A stretch of DNA of 64,000 bases, from assembly GCA_017609645.1 (NCBI GenBank), contig JAFCDQ010000001.1:124001-188000 (forward strand), in the 5' to 3' direction. Under the pieces are notes generated by a model. It was not told where the DNA came from. It did no database searches and saw only the letters and a program-made list of their open reading frames with translations. Position 1 is the first letter of the stretch. Each line of letters starts with the position of its first letter. The position numbers and the translations under genes are program-made. The stretch comes from Candidatus Woesearchaeota archaeon (GTDB lineage Archaea > Nanobdellota > Nanobdellia > Woesearchaeales > ARS49). Shown piece after piece: positions 9,684 through 17,863 of the stretch.

Positions 9684-9743
9684 CTGTGATTTTTATAACC
9701 TCACACAGCGATGCAATGAATTTGTAGCCAAACCCAATGCGTC
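9684..9743 (-). promoter_or_regulatory. Structured 5' leader of rps2 (two tandem hairpins)
   Basis: A TATA element TTTATAAA at 9772-9779 predicts transcription start near 9749. The next bases fold as one hairpin (arms 9735-9743 and 9710-9718, nine pairs with one G-U and one A-A mismatch) and then a second (CTGTG/CACAG, 9704-9708 with 9684-9688). The ribosome binding site GGAGGT and the ATG follow directly. Placement between start site and Shine-Dalgarno is what an autoregulatory ribosomal-protein leader would look like. The function is inferred. Confidence 0.4.
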
Positions 9744-9874
9744 GGTAATATTCCTTAGAATTCGTAATTTATTTATAAAGCTTTCGTAGGAAAAACCTTG
9801 ATTAATTATAAGCAGCAATAAATAACCTCATAAAAAAGAATTAAAAAAAATTTAATAAATCTTTTGCTAAGAAC

Positions 9875-10255
9875 TCACTCTTCCTTCTCTTTTTCTTCAA
9901 CTTCTTCTACAGATTCTTCTTCAGAAGATTCTTCTCCAAAGTCTTCAGTATCTTCATACCGCTGTGCAGGTTCTTCAGTAATCTCTTCAACAGTCTCTAC
10001 AACTCTCTTTTCAACAACAGGCTCTGACAGCGCTGCACCAATCTTGTCAGCAAAACCTACCTTTTGGAGAACCTTTGTTATCTTAACTCTAACTTTTTCT
10101 CCTTCTTTAGCATTTGGAATAAAAAGGACAAAACCCTTAATCTTAGCAATACCATCGCCTTTTTCACCAACTGCCTCTATGACAACATCTAGTTCCTCGC
10201 CAACATCAACAGGCGGCTTGAAACCTCCTCCGCTATTTCCTTTTCTTTTTTGCAT
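9875..10255 (-). CDS. TRAM-domain RNA-binding protein with acidic tail
   Basis: 126 residues. Residues about 15-75 form a TRAM/OB-like domain (VDVGEELDVVIEAVGEKGDG, then FVLFIPNAKEGEKVRVKITK), a small RNA-binding module found alone in many archaea, where such proteins act as RNA chaperones. The last 45 residues are almost entirely acidic (Glu-rich), an unusual tail. GGTGA precedes the ATG. A TATA-like sequence at about 10302-10309 is the likely promoter. It lies between radA and rps2 on the same strand. Confidence 0.85.
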   Translation of the reverse strand: MQKRKGNSGGGFKPPVDVGEELDVVIEAVGEKGDGIAKIKGFVLFIPNAKEGEKVRVKITKVLQKVGFADKIGAALSEPVVEKRVVETVEEITEEPAQRYEDTEDFGEESSEEESVEEVEEKEKEE

Positions 10256-10329
10256 GTTTTAATTCACCTATATATAAACTAAAATAGCAGAACTATTAGA
10301 GATATATAAATATTTTGGAGAAAGTAAAT

Positions 10330-10354
10330 TTAATTAAAGAAAAAGAAAAAAAAA
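10330..10354 (-). terminator. T-rich terminator after radA
   Basis: Directly after the radA stop codon the transcribed strand reads through runs of 9, 5 and 3 T. Archaeal RNA polymerase commonly terminates at such U-tracts without a hairpin. Confidence 0.4.
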
Positions 10355-11332
10355 TTAAACATCTTTTAACCCATTCTCAGTAATAGAGAAAGCAGCCTCA
10401 GACTCTGGCAAATTAGGGCTGTCAACCATCTTAGCAACTCTAGTATTCTTCTTGCCGCGTCTTAAGTAAACCCTAAAAGTAGAATTATGCGCAACAATGT
10501 GGCCGCCAATAGCTTCAGTAGGATCGCCAAAAAACATATCAGGCTTAGACATAACTTGATTAGTCACATAAATCGCAAGATTATATTTATCAGCCAAACG
10601 CATTAAAACATGCATATGCTTGTTAAGCTTTTGCTGCCTCTCAGCCAAAGTGCCTCTTCCAATAAATTCAGCTCTGAAATGTGCTGTAAGGCTGTCAACA
10701 ATAATAATCCTTACATTCAAACCTTGCTTTTTTATAAGATCCTCGACTTTCTCAGCCAACAACATCTGATGATCTGAAGTAAGAGCTCTAGCAACTTTAA
10801 TATTTTTCAAAACTTCATCAGAATCTAAACCAACAGCATTAGCAATTTGAATTATTCTCTCAGGTCTGAAAGTATTCTCAGTATCAATAAAAACAGCAAC
10901 ACCATCTGCACCACCTTTTTCTCTAGGAAGCTGACATTGAACAGCCATCACATGAGCAATCTGCGACTTGCCTGAACCATACTGACCATAACATTCAGTA
11001 ATCGCACCTGTCTCAATTCCACCTGCAAATAAAGCATCCATATTAGAACTGCCTGTTGATATTTTAATAACATTATTTCTCTTTATCATAATCTCTTCTC
11101 CACTCTCAAAATTCATCTCCATATTAGCTCTGGCAATAGCAATAACTTTCTTAGCAGTTGCCTCAGAAATATCTGCAACACCAATAAGCTCACCAGGAGT
11201 TGCAACTGAAATTGAAAGAAGATCAGTAAAACCTCCATTAGACAGTTTGTCAATAGTTGCAGGGCCAACACCAGGAAGATCCTCAACAGATTGAACTTTT
11301 TTTTTCTCTTCAACAACACATTCTTGTTCCAT
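10355..11332 (-). CDS. radA: DNA repair and recombination protein RadA
   Basis: Archaeal RecA/Rad51 recombinase that catalyses ATP-dependent homologous strand exchange. It is 325 residues from the ATG at 11332. The frame is open 41 codons further upstream, but that extension is not RadA-like and AGGTGA sits just before this ATG. Helix-hairpin-helix motif [15 protein letters not shown] is near residues 15-30, Walker A GQYGSGKS follows GAITECY, and Walker B is [15 protein letters not shown]. The C-terminus has the [11 protein letters not shown] and [20 protein letters not shown] blocks. No intein. Confidence 0.96.
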   Translation of the reverse strand: MEQECVVEEKKKVQSVEDLPGVGPATIDKLSNGGFTDLLSISVATPGELIGVADISEATAKKVIAIARANMEMNFESGEEIMIKRNNVIKISTGSSNMDALFAGGIETGAITECYGQYGSGKSQIAHVMAVQCQLPREKGGADGVAVFIDTENTFRPERIIQIANAVGLDSDEVLKNIKVARALTSDHQMLLAEKVEDLIKKQGLNVRIIIVDSLTAHFRAEFIGRGTLAERQQKLNKHMHVLMRLADKYNLAIYVTNQVMSKPDMFFGDPTEAIGGHIVAHNSTFRVYLRRGKKNTRVAKMVDSPNLPESEAAFSITENGLKDV

Positions 11333-11451
11333 TTTTTTCACCTCATTTATTTTTCTTAATTTCACTAAAGGAAAAATGAATTTTGCCTTTAATAACAATT
11401 TCCTACAAAAATTGGAAAAATTTTCAAAAAAAATGTAAAATAAAATAAAAC

Positions 11452-11479
11452 ACACAAAAATCTTTCAGATTTTTGGTGT
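11452..11479 (-). terminator. Hairpin plus T-rich run downstream of the 92-residue gene
   Basis: An inverted repeat (ACAC-AAAAATC against GATTTTT-GGTGT, 11 pairs with one bulged base, loop TTTCA) lies 35 nt past the stop of the gene at 11514. On the minus strand it is followed by T-rich sequence. This resembles a hairpin terminator or an RNA 3'-end stabiliser ahead of radA. Confidence 0.35.
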
Positions 11480-11513
11480 ACAGACAAGCAAATTTTTCTG
11501 TTTAATGAAAATT

Positions 11514-11792
11514 TTAAGCAGAAGCTGCTTCTATCTGGTTATTATTAAGCACAATAAACTTGTAAGCTTCTTGTAAAACCAAAGCTGCTTTAGGAATATC
11601 TGCAGCTCTCAAAGAAGCAGTGCTTTGCCATTGGCCTTCTTTATCTTTATATCCTCTTTCTAAGGACACAGAAAAGAATTCATAGGCAGTGCCGTCTTTT
11701 TCATTTACATTTTTCCAAACAGTTGCGCTGATTGCGCCTGCACGGAACTTTTTTTCAGGCAAGGTTTTGCCATTTTTATTCATTTGCGTCAT
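11514..11792 (-). CDS. Small conserved-looking protein, possibly nucleic-acid linked
   Basis: 92 residues, not assigned to a family. Composition and pattern (FRAGAISATVWKNV, FFSVSLERGYKDKEGQWQST, SLRAADIPKAALVLQEAYKF) suggest a small alpha/beta or PC4-like single-domain protein. Similar sequences, from memory, occur in archaea and phages near replication or repair genes. GGTGA six nt before the ATG at 11792 fixes the start. The gene has its own folded leader (11826-11863) and sits just upstream of radA, with the RPA gene nearby on the same strand. A DNA-repair accessory role is an inference from position only. Confidence 0.6.
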   Translation of the reverse strand: MTQMNKNGKTLPEKKFRAGAISATVWKNVNEKDGTAYEFFSVSLERGYKDKEGQWQSTASLRAADIPKAALVLQEAYKFIVLNNNQIEAASA

Positions 11793-11825
11793 GTTATTTC
11801 ACCTTCCTTTCGGTTTTTATTTCAA

Positions 11826-11863
11826 CATCTCCTTAAGCATGAGCTGCTTTGGCTCCAGAGATG
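11826..11863 (-). promoter_or_regulatory. Structured leader hairpin of the 92-residue gene
   Basis: An ATTTAAAT element at 11899-11906 predicts transcription start near 11877, giving a leader of about 85 nt. Within it CATCTC (11826-11831) pairs with GAGATG (11858-11863), enclosing an inner stem GAGC/GCTC (11841-11844 with 11852-11855). Long leaders are rare in this window, so this may be regulatory. The ligand or protein is unknown. Confidence 0.35.
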
Positions 11864-11945
11864 GGTGTCTTATGACAATTATTAGAAAAACAAGATTCAT
11901 TTAAATAGCTCACAAGCAACAATGTCTAGTGTCCAGTGAGAATAT

Positions 11946-12407
11946 TTATAGAAGAAGAGCTATAACTTGAGCTATGCTTAGTATCGCTGCAAAGATGAAA
12001 ACAACTACTTCAAAAGCTCCGCCTGTAGGGATGAAACCTTCAATCTTTAATTTTGCGGCAGGATGTAAAAGATTAACGCCAACAGGGGTGAGGCCATCAG
12101 ATAATAAATGGGATGCGTATCCTATTGCTAAAGCAAAACCAATGCCGCTCATATTTGTTAAAAATTCCAGAACGATAAAAAAAATAACAGGATAAGCACT
12201 ATGAAAAAAACCTCTATGCCTGAATAATTTAGCAAAATGTTTTGTTAAAGGTAGAATCTGATTTATCTTAGAACCTTCATGATCAATGTCTGGAAGAATA
12301 CTTCCTAGAAGAACTGCAGGGAAAAACAAATACCATTTAATTTGAAGAATAGGATATAAAACTGCTGCTGTCAATAATCCAATAGCTAAATGAGTTCTAG
12401 CCAGCAT
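11946..12407 (-). CDS. YdjM-type membrane-bound metal-dependent hydrolase (DUF457-like)
   Basis: 153-residue membrane protein of the LexA-regulated YdjM family, putative integral-membrane metal-dependent hydrolases of unknown substrate. Diagnostic residues are an early His (ARTHLAIG), PDIDHE (about residues 39-44), HRGFFHS (about 64-70) and a late SHLLSDGLTP. These provide the His/Asp metal ligands between four or five hydrophobic segments. It lies 15 nt downstream of the RPA gene and is probably cotranscribed with it, which fits a damage-linked context but does not prove it. Confidence 0.85.
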   Translation of the reverse strand: MLARTHLAIGLLTAAVLYPILQIKWYLFFPAVLLGSILPDIDHEGSKINQILPLTKHFAKLFRHRGFFHSAYPVIFFIVLEFLTNMSGIGFALAIGYASHLLSDGLTPVGVNLLHPAAKLKIEGFIPTGGAFEVVVFIFAAILSIAQVIALLL

Positions 12408-12422
12408 TTGTGCTTACTTAAA

Positions 12423-13406
12423 TTAAACCTCTTTTTTTTCTAACTTCTCAAGCTCTTCCTTAGCATCAGCTTTCTCAACTTTCTGAGCAACAAATTCTAA
12501 ACGCTCAAAAAAAGCATTCTTCTTAACGCGTCCTGTGATTTTGAACTGCTCGCCTAATAATTCAATCTTAATAGGATCAAAAGCCTCTGGAACAGAACGA
12601 AAAGCCTTAACTTCATCATTACTTTTTCCAAGAAATTCCTCTGCCTGCTCTCTAAAAAAAACAGCACGAATAGTATCAGAACCATCATCTAAAACAGCAT
12701 TCAACACAAAACTAAACTCAGGACTAACCTCCCCATGCTTTGCACAAGAAAAAACACCAGTTTCTTCTTTTAAACGAGTGCCACAGTCTGGACAAACTTC
12801 AAAAAAACGAGGATCAAACACCTGAACAACAGTAGCAAGAAGCTCTGCACGCTCATCCTCCTGCAAATCCTTAATCTTCTTACGCTCAACAGAACTTTTC
12901 TTAACAGCATCAATAGTCTCCCCCTCAGGATTAACAATAACATTACTTTGGTCATTCAAATGAACTTCTTTAAAACCCCTATTTTCCCTCACAAAAGCAC
13001 CTTGAACACGAACAACATCCTCCTCTTTTATCTTAGCAATAATGTCTGTCTGAGTATTCCAACAAACAACACGAATCATACCTGTCTCATCACCAACAAG
13101 AAAAGAAGCAACACTGCCTGCGCTTCCGTCTTGCCTTGTAAAATCCTTTTTCTCATAAATAGAAACAACCTTGCCAAGAAACTCAGCATTACGCATACCT
13201 GGATAAATATCCTTAATCTTACCAGAAGACTCAAAAAGTTTCACACCCAGTTCGTTAGCAATAATATTAGCAGCACCTTCTTTAGAAATCAAACCTGACA
13301 AAGAGTCACACTTAGCATCAATCTTCTTATTAATATCATCTTCAGAAAGTCCTGTTTTCTGCGCAATCTTTGCGATCATTTCACTTAAAGGAATTTTAAT
13401 CATCAT
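12423..13406 (-). CDS. rpa: Replication protein A-like single-stranded DNA-binding protein
   Basis: 327 residues with an N-terminal helical region, a first OB fold (NAEFLGKVVSIYEKKDFTRQ to FKEVHLNDQS, about residues 80-160), a zinc finger CPDCG...CAKHG (about 205-225) and a second OB-like region (AVLDDGSDTIRAVFFREQAE). This is the usual archaeal RPA architecture. It binds ssDNA in replication and repair. Two adjacent in-frame ATGs (13406 and 13403) follow an AAAGGTGG binding site, and TATTTAAATA at about 13442-13451 is the likely promoter. Starts a minus-strand pair with the YdjM gene. Confidence 0.92.
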   Translation of the reverse strand: MMIKIPLSEMIAKIAQKTGLSEDDINKKIDAKCDSLSGLISKEGAANIIANELGVKLFESSGKIKDIYPGMRNAEFLGKVVSIYEKKDFTRQDGSAGSVASFLVGDETGMIRVVCWNTQTDIIAKIKEEDVVRVQGAFVRENRGFKEVHLNDQSNVIVNPEGETIDAVKKSSVERKKIKDLQEDERAELLATVVQVFDPRFFEVCPDCGTRLKEETGVFSCAKHGEVSPEFSFVLNAVLDDGSDTIRAVFFREQAEEFLGKSNDEVKAFRSVPEAFDPIKIELLGEQFKITGRVKKNAFFERLEFVAQKVEKADAKEELEKLEKKEV

Positions 13407-13470
13407 TATACCACCTTTTGTAGAAAATCAAGCACGGCTGTTATTTAAATAGTTTTGGGTAATGCAATAT

Positions 13471-14259
13471 TTATATTTTTATGCCTCTGTTTTCTAAAGA
13501 AGGAAAATTAAGAGCATAACAAACAGGCCTATCAAAATCAATGAAAGAGAACTTGTAAAGCAAAATATCAGAATCAAACTTGCTAACTTGAGAAGAAGAC
13601 TCAATAACCGCATCATTAATCAAACGACCATCAGAACAACGCTTAAGATCTTGAGACAATTTACATTGATTGTAAATTAATTTTAATCTTTTAAGAATTT
13701 GAGGGTAAAGATTTAATTCATTTTTTTGAATTATTGTGAAAGAAGGTTTGAAAGAAAAACCAGTCCAAAGTTGTTTAGTTAATTGATTGCCTAAGCTATA
13801 ATAACTTGTTCTCAAGGGAATACCTCTAATAATAGATCCTTCAATATACAACTCATAAGGTTCAGTAGAAATTACATTAGCACTTCCAATTTTTAAAGCA
13901 TACAAATGCTGTGAGAACTCTTGATTAAGAAACTTGCTTAAATCAGGAAAAATAATATTCTCAGGATTGTTTTTGGAATTTAAAGCAACACAACCCTCAA
14001 TAAATTTCACATCATCAGAAAATCCGCCATTTTTAGCAAGATTAACCAAAGTTTGAGCAAAAGCAATGCCAGCATTCTTATCAAGCTCATTCAAAATCAA
14101 ATCTCTCTTTAAATCTGCCTTAAAAATATTAGCCTGCTGAGCGCCAATAGGTCTGCCAGAAGCATTCAACTGCTTACTAACTGCAAGAAGAACAAACGGC
14201 AAAGTAATTAAAACAGCCACAACAAAAAAAGTCGGAAAACCAATACCTTTTTTATTCAT
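13471..14259 (-). CDS. Pilin-like membrane-anchored protein (class III signal peptide)
   Basis: 262 residues, last gene of a 12-gene operon. The N-terminus MNKKG followed by IGFPTFFVVAVLITLPFVLL matches the archaeal prepilin pattern: basic residues, then G/A at the cleavage site, then a hydrophobic stretch. The ectodomain contains AGIAFAQTLVNLAKNGGFSD, which resembles KAFFNLGQNGGFFD in the 379-residue protein of the second cluster (30078-31217), so the two operons share at least one family. Four cysteines in the last 60 residues could form disulfides. Function unknown; a structural subunit of a surface assembly is inferred. Confidence 0.65.
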   Translation of the reverse strand: MNKKGIGFPTFFVVAVLITLPFVLLAVSKQLNASGRPIGAQQANIFKADLKRDLILNELDKNAGIAFAQTLVNLAKNGGFSDDVKFIEGCVALNSKNNPENIIFPDLSKFLNQEFSQHLYALKIGSANVISTEPYELYIEGSIIRGIPLRTSYYSLGNQLTKQLWTGFSFKPSFTIIQKNELNLYPQILKRLKLIYNQCKLSQDLKRCSDGRLINDAVIESSSQVSKFDSDILLYKFSFIDFDRPVCYALNFPSLENRGIKI

Positions 14260-14260
14260 T

Positions 14261-14860
14261 TTATTTCATCAACACCTCAAACCTAAACTCAAACTTCTTG
14301 CCAGGAACAATTGCATGCCAAAACAATCTAGGAGTAGACGAAGAACCAACTGGCTTAAAACCAGAAGCAATCAACAAAGTATTTCTTTTTTTATAAGACA
14401 TATCAGGATTATCTACATAAACTTTGCAAATAATAGCATCTCCTAACCCAAAAGAACCTCCTCCGAGATAAACACTATATTCAGTAATCCACACATCTTC
14501 GGGAAGGATTTCATCAATAGATTCTTTAACAAACATGAAAACTTTTTCCTTCAAAGGAAATTTCTCATTTTTCTTAAAAACAGAAAATTTATCTGCCTTA
14601 ACCCATACTCGATTTAAGTCATCATCCCAAATCTCCTGCAAAACAACAGGAAAATATTCATTATCTATTTTTTTGGAAACAATATCATACCATCTATCTT
14701 CTGCAAGAACATCACCAACAAGCTTATTTGACTTTTCAGCATTTTTATTAGCTAAAAAATTAAGAGAAACAATAAGAATAATACAAAAAATGATAATTAT
14801 AATAAACGCTAACAAAAAGTTAAAAGGCTTAATTAATGATTCTGCTTTTTTATTTAACAT
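14261..14860 (-). CDS. Pilin-like membrane-anchored protein
   Basis: 199 residues from the ATG at 14860 (MLNKKAESLIKPF). Adjacent upstream in-frame starts would only add residues before the KKA motif. A single hydrophobic segment (LLAFIIIIIFCIILIVSLNF) follows, and the remainder is a soluble beta-rich domain with no recognised family. The start overlaps the preceding gene by 11 nt and the stop is 1 nt from the next start, so translation is probably coupled. Class III-like KKA before the hydrophobic stretch, though the stretch begins a little later than in classical pilins. Confidence 0.6.
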   Translation of the reverse strand: MLNKKAESLIKPFNFLLAFIIIIIFCIILIVSLNFLANKNAEKSNKLVGDVLAEDRWYDIVSKKIDNEYFPVVLQEIWDDDLNRVWVKADKFSVFKKNEKFPLKEKVFMFVKESIDEILPEDVWITEYSVYLGGGSFGLGDAIICKVYVDNPDMSYKKRNTLLIASGFKPVGSSSTPRLFWHAIVPGKKFEFRFEVLMK

Positions 14861-15317
14861 CATACACCTTTGGCAAAATTTGCTCAAAAATAACTTGACC
14901 GCATTTAGAACCTTCTAAGCAGGTTACATCTTTTTTGAAAGTAACCTTAACATAATCACCAAGAGGGGCAATATCTTTGGCGGTCAAATACAAGTTTTCA
15001 TTATAATAAACATCTTTTCTTTCAAAAGACAACATATAAGCAGCATTTTTGCCGACTAAAGTGAAATAATCATCAAAATTAGATTTAAAATCCTCTTTAT
15101 TCTTTAAAGTCATAGAATAATCACGCAAAGTAAAAGGGTCAGTGTAGCTGATTCTATTTTCAACAGCTCTGCGCGCAAGAGTTGCGTCTAAAGAAGAAAC
15201 CTTAATACTTTCATCAAGAACCTTAGTCGGCATATAAGCAAACACAATAACAACTACTGCTACCATTACCAAAACAAAAGGAAAATACAAAATCTGAGCA
15301 ATACCTTTCCTAGACAT
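14850..15317 (-). CDS. Pilin-like membrane-anchored protein
   Basis: 155 residues. MSRKG then IAQILYFPFVLVMVAVVVIV fits a class III signal peptide with cleavage after KG. The ectodomain contains LARRAVENRISYTDPFTLRDYS and one late cysteine pair (TCLEGSKCGQ). Overlaps the upstream gene by 8 nt and the downstream one by 11 nt. No family recognised. Confidence 0.62.
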   Translation of the reverse strand: MSRKGIAQILYFPFVLVMVAVVVIVFAYMPTKVLDESIKVSSLDATLARRAVENRISYTDPFTLRDYSMTLKNKEDFKSNFDDYFTLVGKNAAYMLSFERKDVYYNENLYLTAKDIAPLGDYVKVTFKKDVTCLEGSKCGQVIFEQILPKVYDVK

Positions 15318-16266
15318 TGTACACTCCCTCTATTATTGAATCAACAATTTCTTTCTTTGAATCAGCAAGGAATTTAGTTCCAATCTCTAACAAAACAGCA
15401 GGTTTCTCTATGTTTAAAATTTGTTTAAAATCATCTTCTAAAATGAACTCAAAATTAACAGGAATAATAGCAAAATCAGTAAACGTGCCTGGATTTAGAT
15501 TCTTAAGCAAAGCATTCATCAAATTGCAAGCCAAAATAACACTTTCTTCTTTATCATTAGTATAAATTTTAATATCATCTTCAAATTCTCCTGCATGAAC
15601 AGAAATCAAAGCAGCACTAACTTTATCTTTTCTATCATCAACAGACATAAAAGAATCTTTTAACGTAGTATGAACTGGTCTAGTAGACTTAAAATCAGGC
15701 TCAAATCTTAGCAAAGCAGCTAATTTTAAAGTATGCAAACTTTCAGACAAACCATCAATAAGCTGACCCTGAGATCCTTGATTATACACTTCATCAAAAC
15801 CTTTGCCAGGATCAAAAGTAACTTCATTAAGATTTAAATCAGTTTTTTTACAAAAATAATAATTTAAACTACCAGGATTATCAGCAGAAAATGATAAAGT
15901 ATTGCCACTTTTTGTAAGATAAAGAATCTTAATATTCTCAAAAGTATGATATCCAATCTTAATATTAGGATCTGCAGAATAATAATATTCTGCAATTATT
16001 TTATCTCTAGTTAACATAACTTTATTAGGAAGAATGGCAACATTAGTCTCAAAAGGAAAAGTAAAAGCAGCAAAAGAATTAGAATCATGCTTCAACCCAG
16101 TCAAAGCAGAAATCTCAAAAGACAAATCAACAGCCAAAGGCTTTAACACATAAGTATCAGCCTGGCTAATACGATAAGTATTGCCTAACAAAGCAGCAGC
16201 AACAATAACAACTATAAGAATCTCAAATATCTTCTTTAAACTAATATCACCCTTTTTATTCAACAT
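15310..16266 (-). CDS. Pilin-like membrane-anchored protein, large ectodomain
   Basis: 318 residues from the ATG at 16266 (MLNKKGDISLKKIFEILIVV). A TTG two codons upstream (16272) would overlap the preceding stop but is less likely. Hydrophobic segment at about residues 12-30, then a roughly 280-residue ectodomain with no recognised family and few cysteines. The longest member of this operon. Its length relative to the small partners suggests an accessory, tip or adhesin subunit, which is speculation. Confidence 0.6.
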   Translation of the reverse strand: MLNKKGDISLKKIFEILIVVIVAAALLGNTYRISQADTYVLKPLAVDLSFEISALTGLKHDSNSFAAFTFPFETNVAILPNKVMLTRDKIIAEYYYSADPNIKIGYHTFENIKILYLTKSGNTLSFSADNPGSLNYYFCKKTDLNLNEVTFDPGKGFDEVYNQGSQGQLIDGLSESLHTLKLAALLRFEPDFKSTRPVHTTLKDSFMSVDDRKDKVSAALISVHAGEFEDDIKIYTNDKEESVILACNLMNALLKNLNPGTFTDFAIIPVNFEFILEDDFKQILNIEKPAVLLEIGTKFLADSKKEIVDSIIEGVYNV

Positions 16267-16268
16267 TT

Positions 16269-16823
16269 TCAATTAGGAGCCAACAATAACAATCTTCCAC
16301 TATCTGAAACCCTTAATTCAATAGATTTTTTATCAGTTATATAACCTGACTTTCTAGGAATACTATCAAACAAATCTTCATCTCTCTCATTATAAAAAAT
16401 ACTTCCATCCTCTTTTTCCCACGCACGAACCTGCTGATAACCCTCAACACAAGGCTCTTTAGAAATCTTATTAAAAGTACAAATAGGCACATCTAAATAC
16501 GCAACACCTGAATAAACGTTCTCTCCTTTTTGAAAAGTCACAAGAATATATGGTTTTTTCTTTTCAGATAAAGAATATAATTCAAAAGTCTTGCCACCTT
16601 GATATTGTGTAGAAACTTCAAAAGGAATTCTAGTAAAATCACCAGCACTCTTTAAATTCTCAACAGCATTAGCAAAATTATTAGTATCATCCTGAGATTC
16701 ACTAACCTCTTCTCCTGGGAAGAAAATCGAAGCACCTTTCACAAGAATAAAAATAAGAAAAAAAATACCAATAATACCTAAAATAAGACTAATCAGTTTT
16801 TTTAAAGAAAATCCTGCTGCCAT
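16269..16823 (-). CDS. Membrane-anchored protein of the pilin-like operon
   Basis: 184 residues, anchor LKKLISLILGIIGIFFLIFILV near the N-terminus, followed by a soluble domain with a cysteine pair (PICTFNKISKEPCVEGY). The LKK preceding the hydrophobic stretch lacks a clear G/A cleavage residue, so this one may keep its anchor. Its start codon shares one base with the upstream stop. No family recognised. Confidence 0.58.
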   Translation of the reverse strand: MAAGFSLKKLISLILGIIGIFFLIFILVKGASIFFPGEEVSESQDDTNNFANAVENLKSAGDFTRIPFEVSTQYQGGKTFELYSLSEKKKPYILVTFQKGENVYSGVAYLDVPICTFNKISKEPCVEGYQQVRAWEKEDGSIFYNERDEDLFDSIPRKSGYITDKKSIELRVSDSGRLLLLAPN

Positions 16824-17098
16824 TAATCAACCTCGCAACAAACTTCTCCTGTTTTACAATCAGACCATGCAGAACCAATAGGATTCACAATCTTATTAGG
16901 AGAACAACTAGTTTTACACTCACGATTGCCGAAAAAAGACTCACATTTGTCTAAACTCTCACCAATCTCTGCATATTTTTTAGCGCCCTTAGTCATCTGA
17001 GTATTAATAAAAACAACAGCAACAACTAAAGCGATCAAAATCAAAATCAAAATAGCAATCATATTCATAGAGAAACTAACACCTTTTTTATTATTCAT
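16823..17098 (-). CDS. Small pilin-like protein with vicinal cysteines
   Basis: 91 residues. MNNKKG is followed by VSFSMNMIAILILILIALVVAVVFI, a clean class III pattern. The short ectodomain has seven cysteines, ending in a vicinal pair (GEVCCEVD). The same late CC feature recurs in the 92-, 105- and 201-residue proteins of this operon. Size and layout are those of a major or minor pilin. Confidence 0.66.
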   Translation of the reverse strand: MNNKKGVSFSMNMIAILILILIALVVAVVFINTQMTKGAKKYAEIGESLDKCESFFGNRECKTSCSPNKIVNPIGSAWSDCKTGEVCCEVD

Positions 17099-17108
17099 AT
17101 TATCACCT

Positions 17109-17714
17109 TTACTCTTCTTTAACTATTCCTTTAGCTACATCGAGACAATCATAATCTTCTAAGCCTATCGTAGTCATATAAACTTTATCCTTATTACAAC
17201 AAACTTCTGCTTTTCTTGTAACCCATACAACCTCTTCAAAACGAGAACCTTTATGCTTATAATAAGACTCTTTACCAAATCTTTGAATTTGACTAACCAA
17301 ATTCACAAAAGGATTAAACTTCAAAGCTTTAGCTCTCTCATCAACTGACATAAATGTCTGAAGTTGATCAAATTCAATACTATATTTTAAATCATGAGCA
17401 TCAACATAAAAACAAAACAAAGGCTCGCTTTTTTCTTTACAAGACGCATAACAAGTCATAATTAAATCTTCTAAAATACCCACTGCAGTAATTTCATTTG
17501 CAGTACCATCACTTGGAAGAAAAATTTGTCTTCCTAAAAAATACTCAAACACTGCGGGAGAAACATCGGAAGTTTTTTCATCGGGAACAGCACTTTTAAC
17601 TTTTTCAAAAGCCTTTTCCTGCGTCTTAGACAACAAAGGGAAAAATATCACAATAACAAGGACTAAAAAAATCAAAGCGAAAATCAAAACAGCAAAATTC
17701 ATTCCTTTTTTCAT
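17109..17714 (-). CDS. Pilin-like membrane-anchored protein
   Basis: 201 residues. MKKG then MNFAVLIFALIFLVLVIVIF. The ectodomain has CYASCKEKSEPLFCF and a late vicinal pair (EVCCNKDKVYM). The ATG overlaps the stop of the 50-residue gene (ATGA). No family recognised; the arrangement supports cotranslation with its neighbours. Confidence 0.62.
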   Translation of the reverse strand: MKKGMNFAVLIFALIFLVLVIVIFFPLLSKTQEKAFEKVKSAVPDEKTSDVSPAVFEYFLGRQIFLPSDGTANEITAVGILEDLIMTCYASCKEKSEPLFCFYVDAHDLKYSIEFDQLQTFMSVDERAKALKFNPFVNLVSQIQRFGKESYYKHKGSRFEEVVWVTRKAEVCCNKDKVYMTTIGLEDYDCLDVAKGIVKEE

Positions 17715-17863
17715 AATATTTTACCTGTTAATAATTTAGCCATACCTCCTGTCGTAACTGCAAAATAAATTAAAAAAAACAAAAGAGCTAAAGATAAAAT
17801 AATCCAAACAAGAGTCCAAATAGGAGAACCCTCTCCTTTTAAGTTCCTAATATTTGATCGCAT
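17711..17863 (-). CDS. 50-residue single-pass membrane peptide, translationally coupled
   Basis: A short ORF read directly from the sequence: MRSNIRNLKGEGSPIWT then a hydrophobic stretch LVWIILSLALLFFLIYFAV and a tail ending LLTGKIL. Its ATG lies inside the last nine codons of the upstream gene (25-nt overlap) and its TGA overlaps the next ATG by 4 nt, the same coupling seen across the operon. KG before the hydrophobic segment fits a class III-like signal. Without this ORF the operon would have its only gap over 100 nt. Confidence 0.6.
   Translation of the reverse strand: MRSNIRNLKGEGSPIWTLVWIILSLALLFFLIYFAVTTGGMAKLLTGKIL

Noticed and set aside
10355-11455. Longer RadA starting at 11455
   Set aside because: The extra 41 residues are hydrophobic and unlike RadA; the ATG at 11332 has a ribosome binding site.
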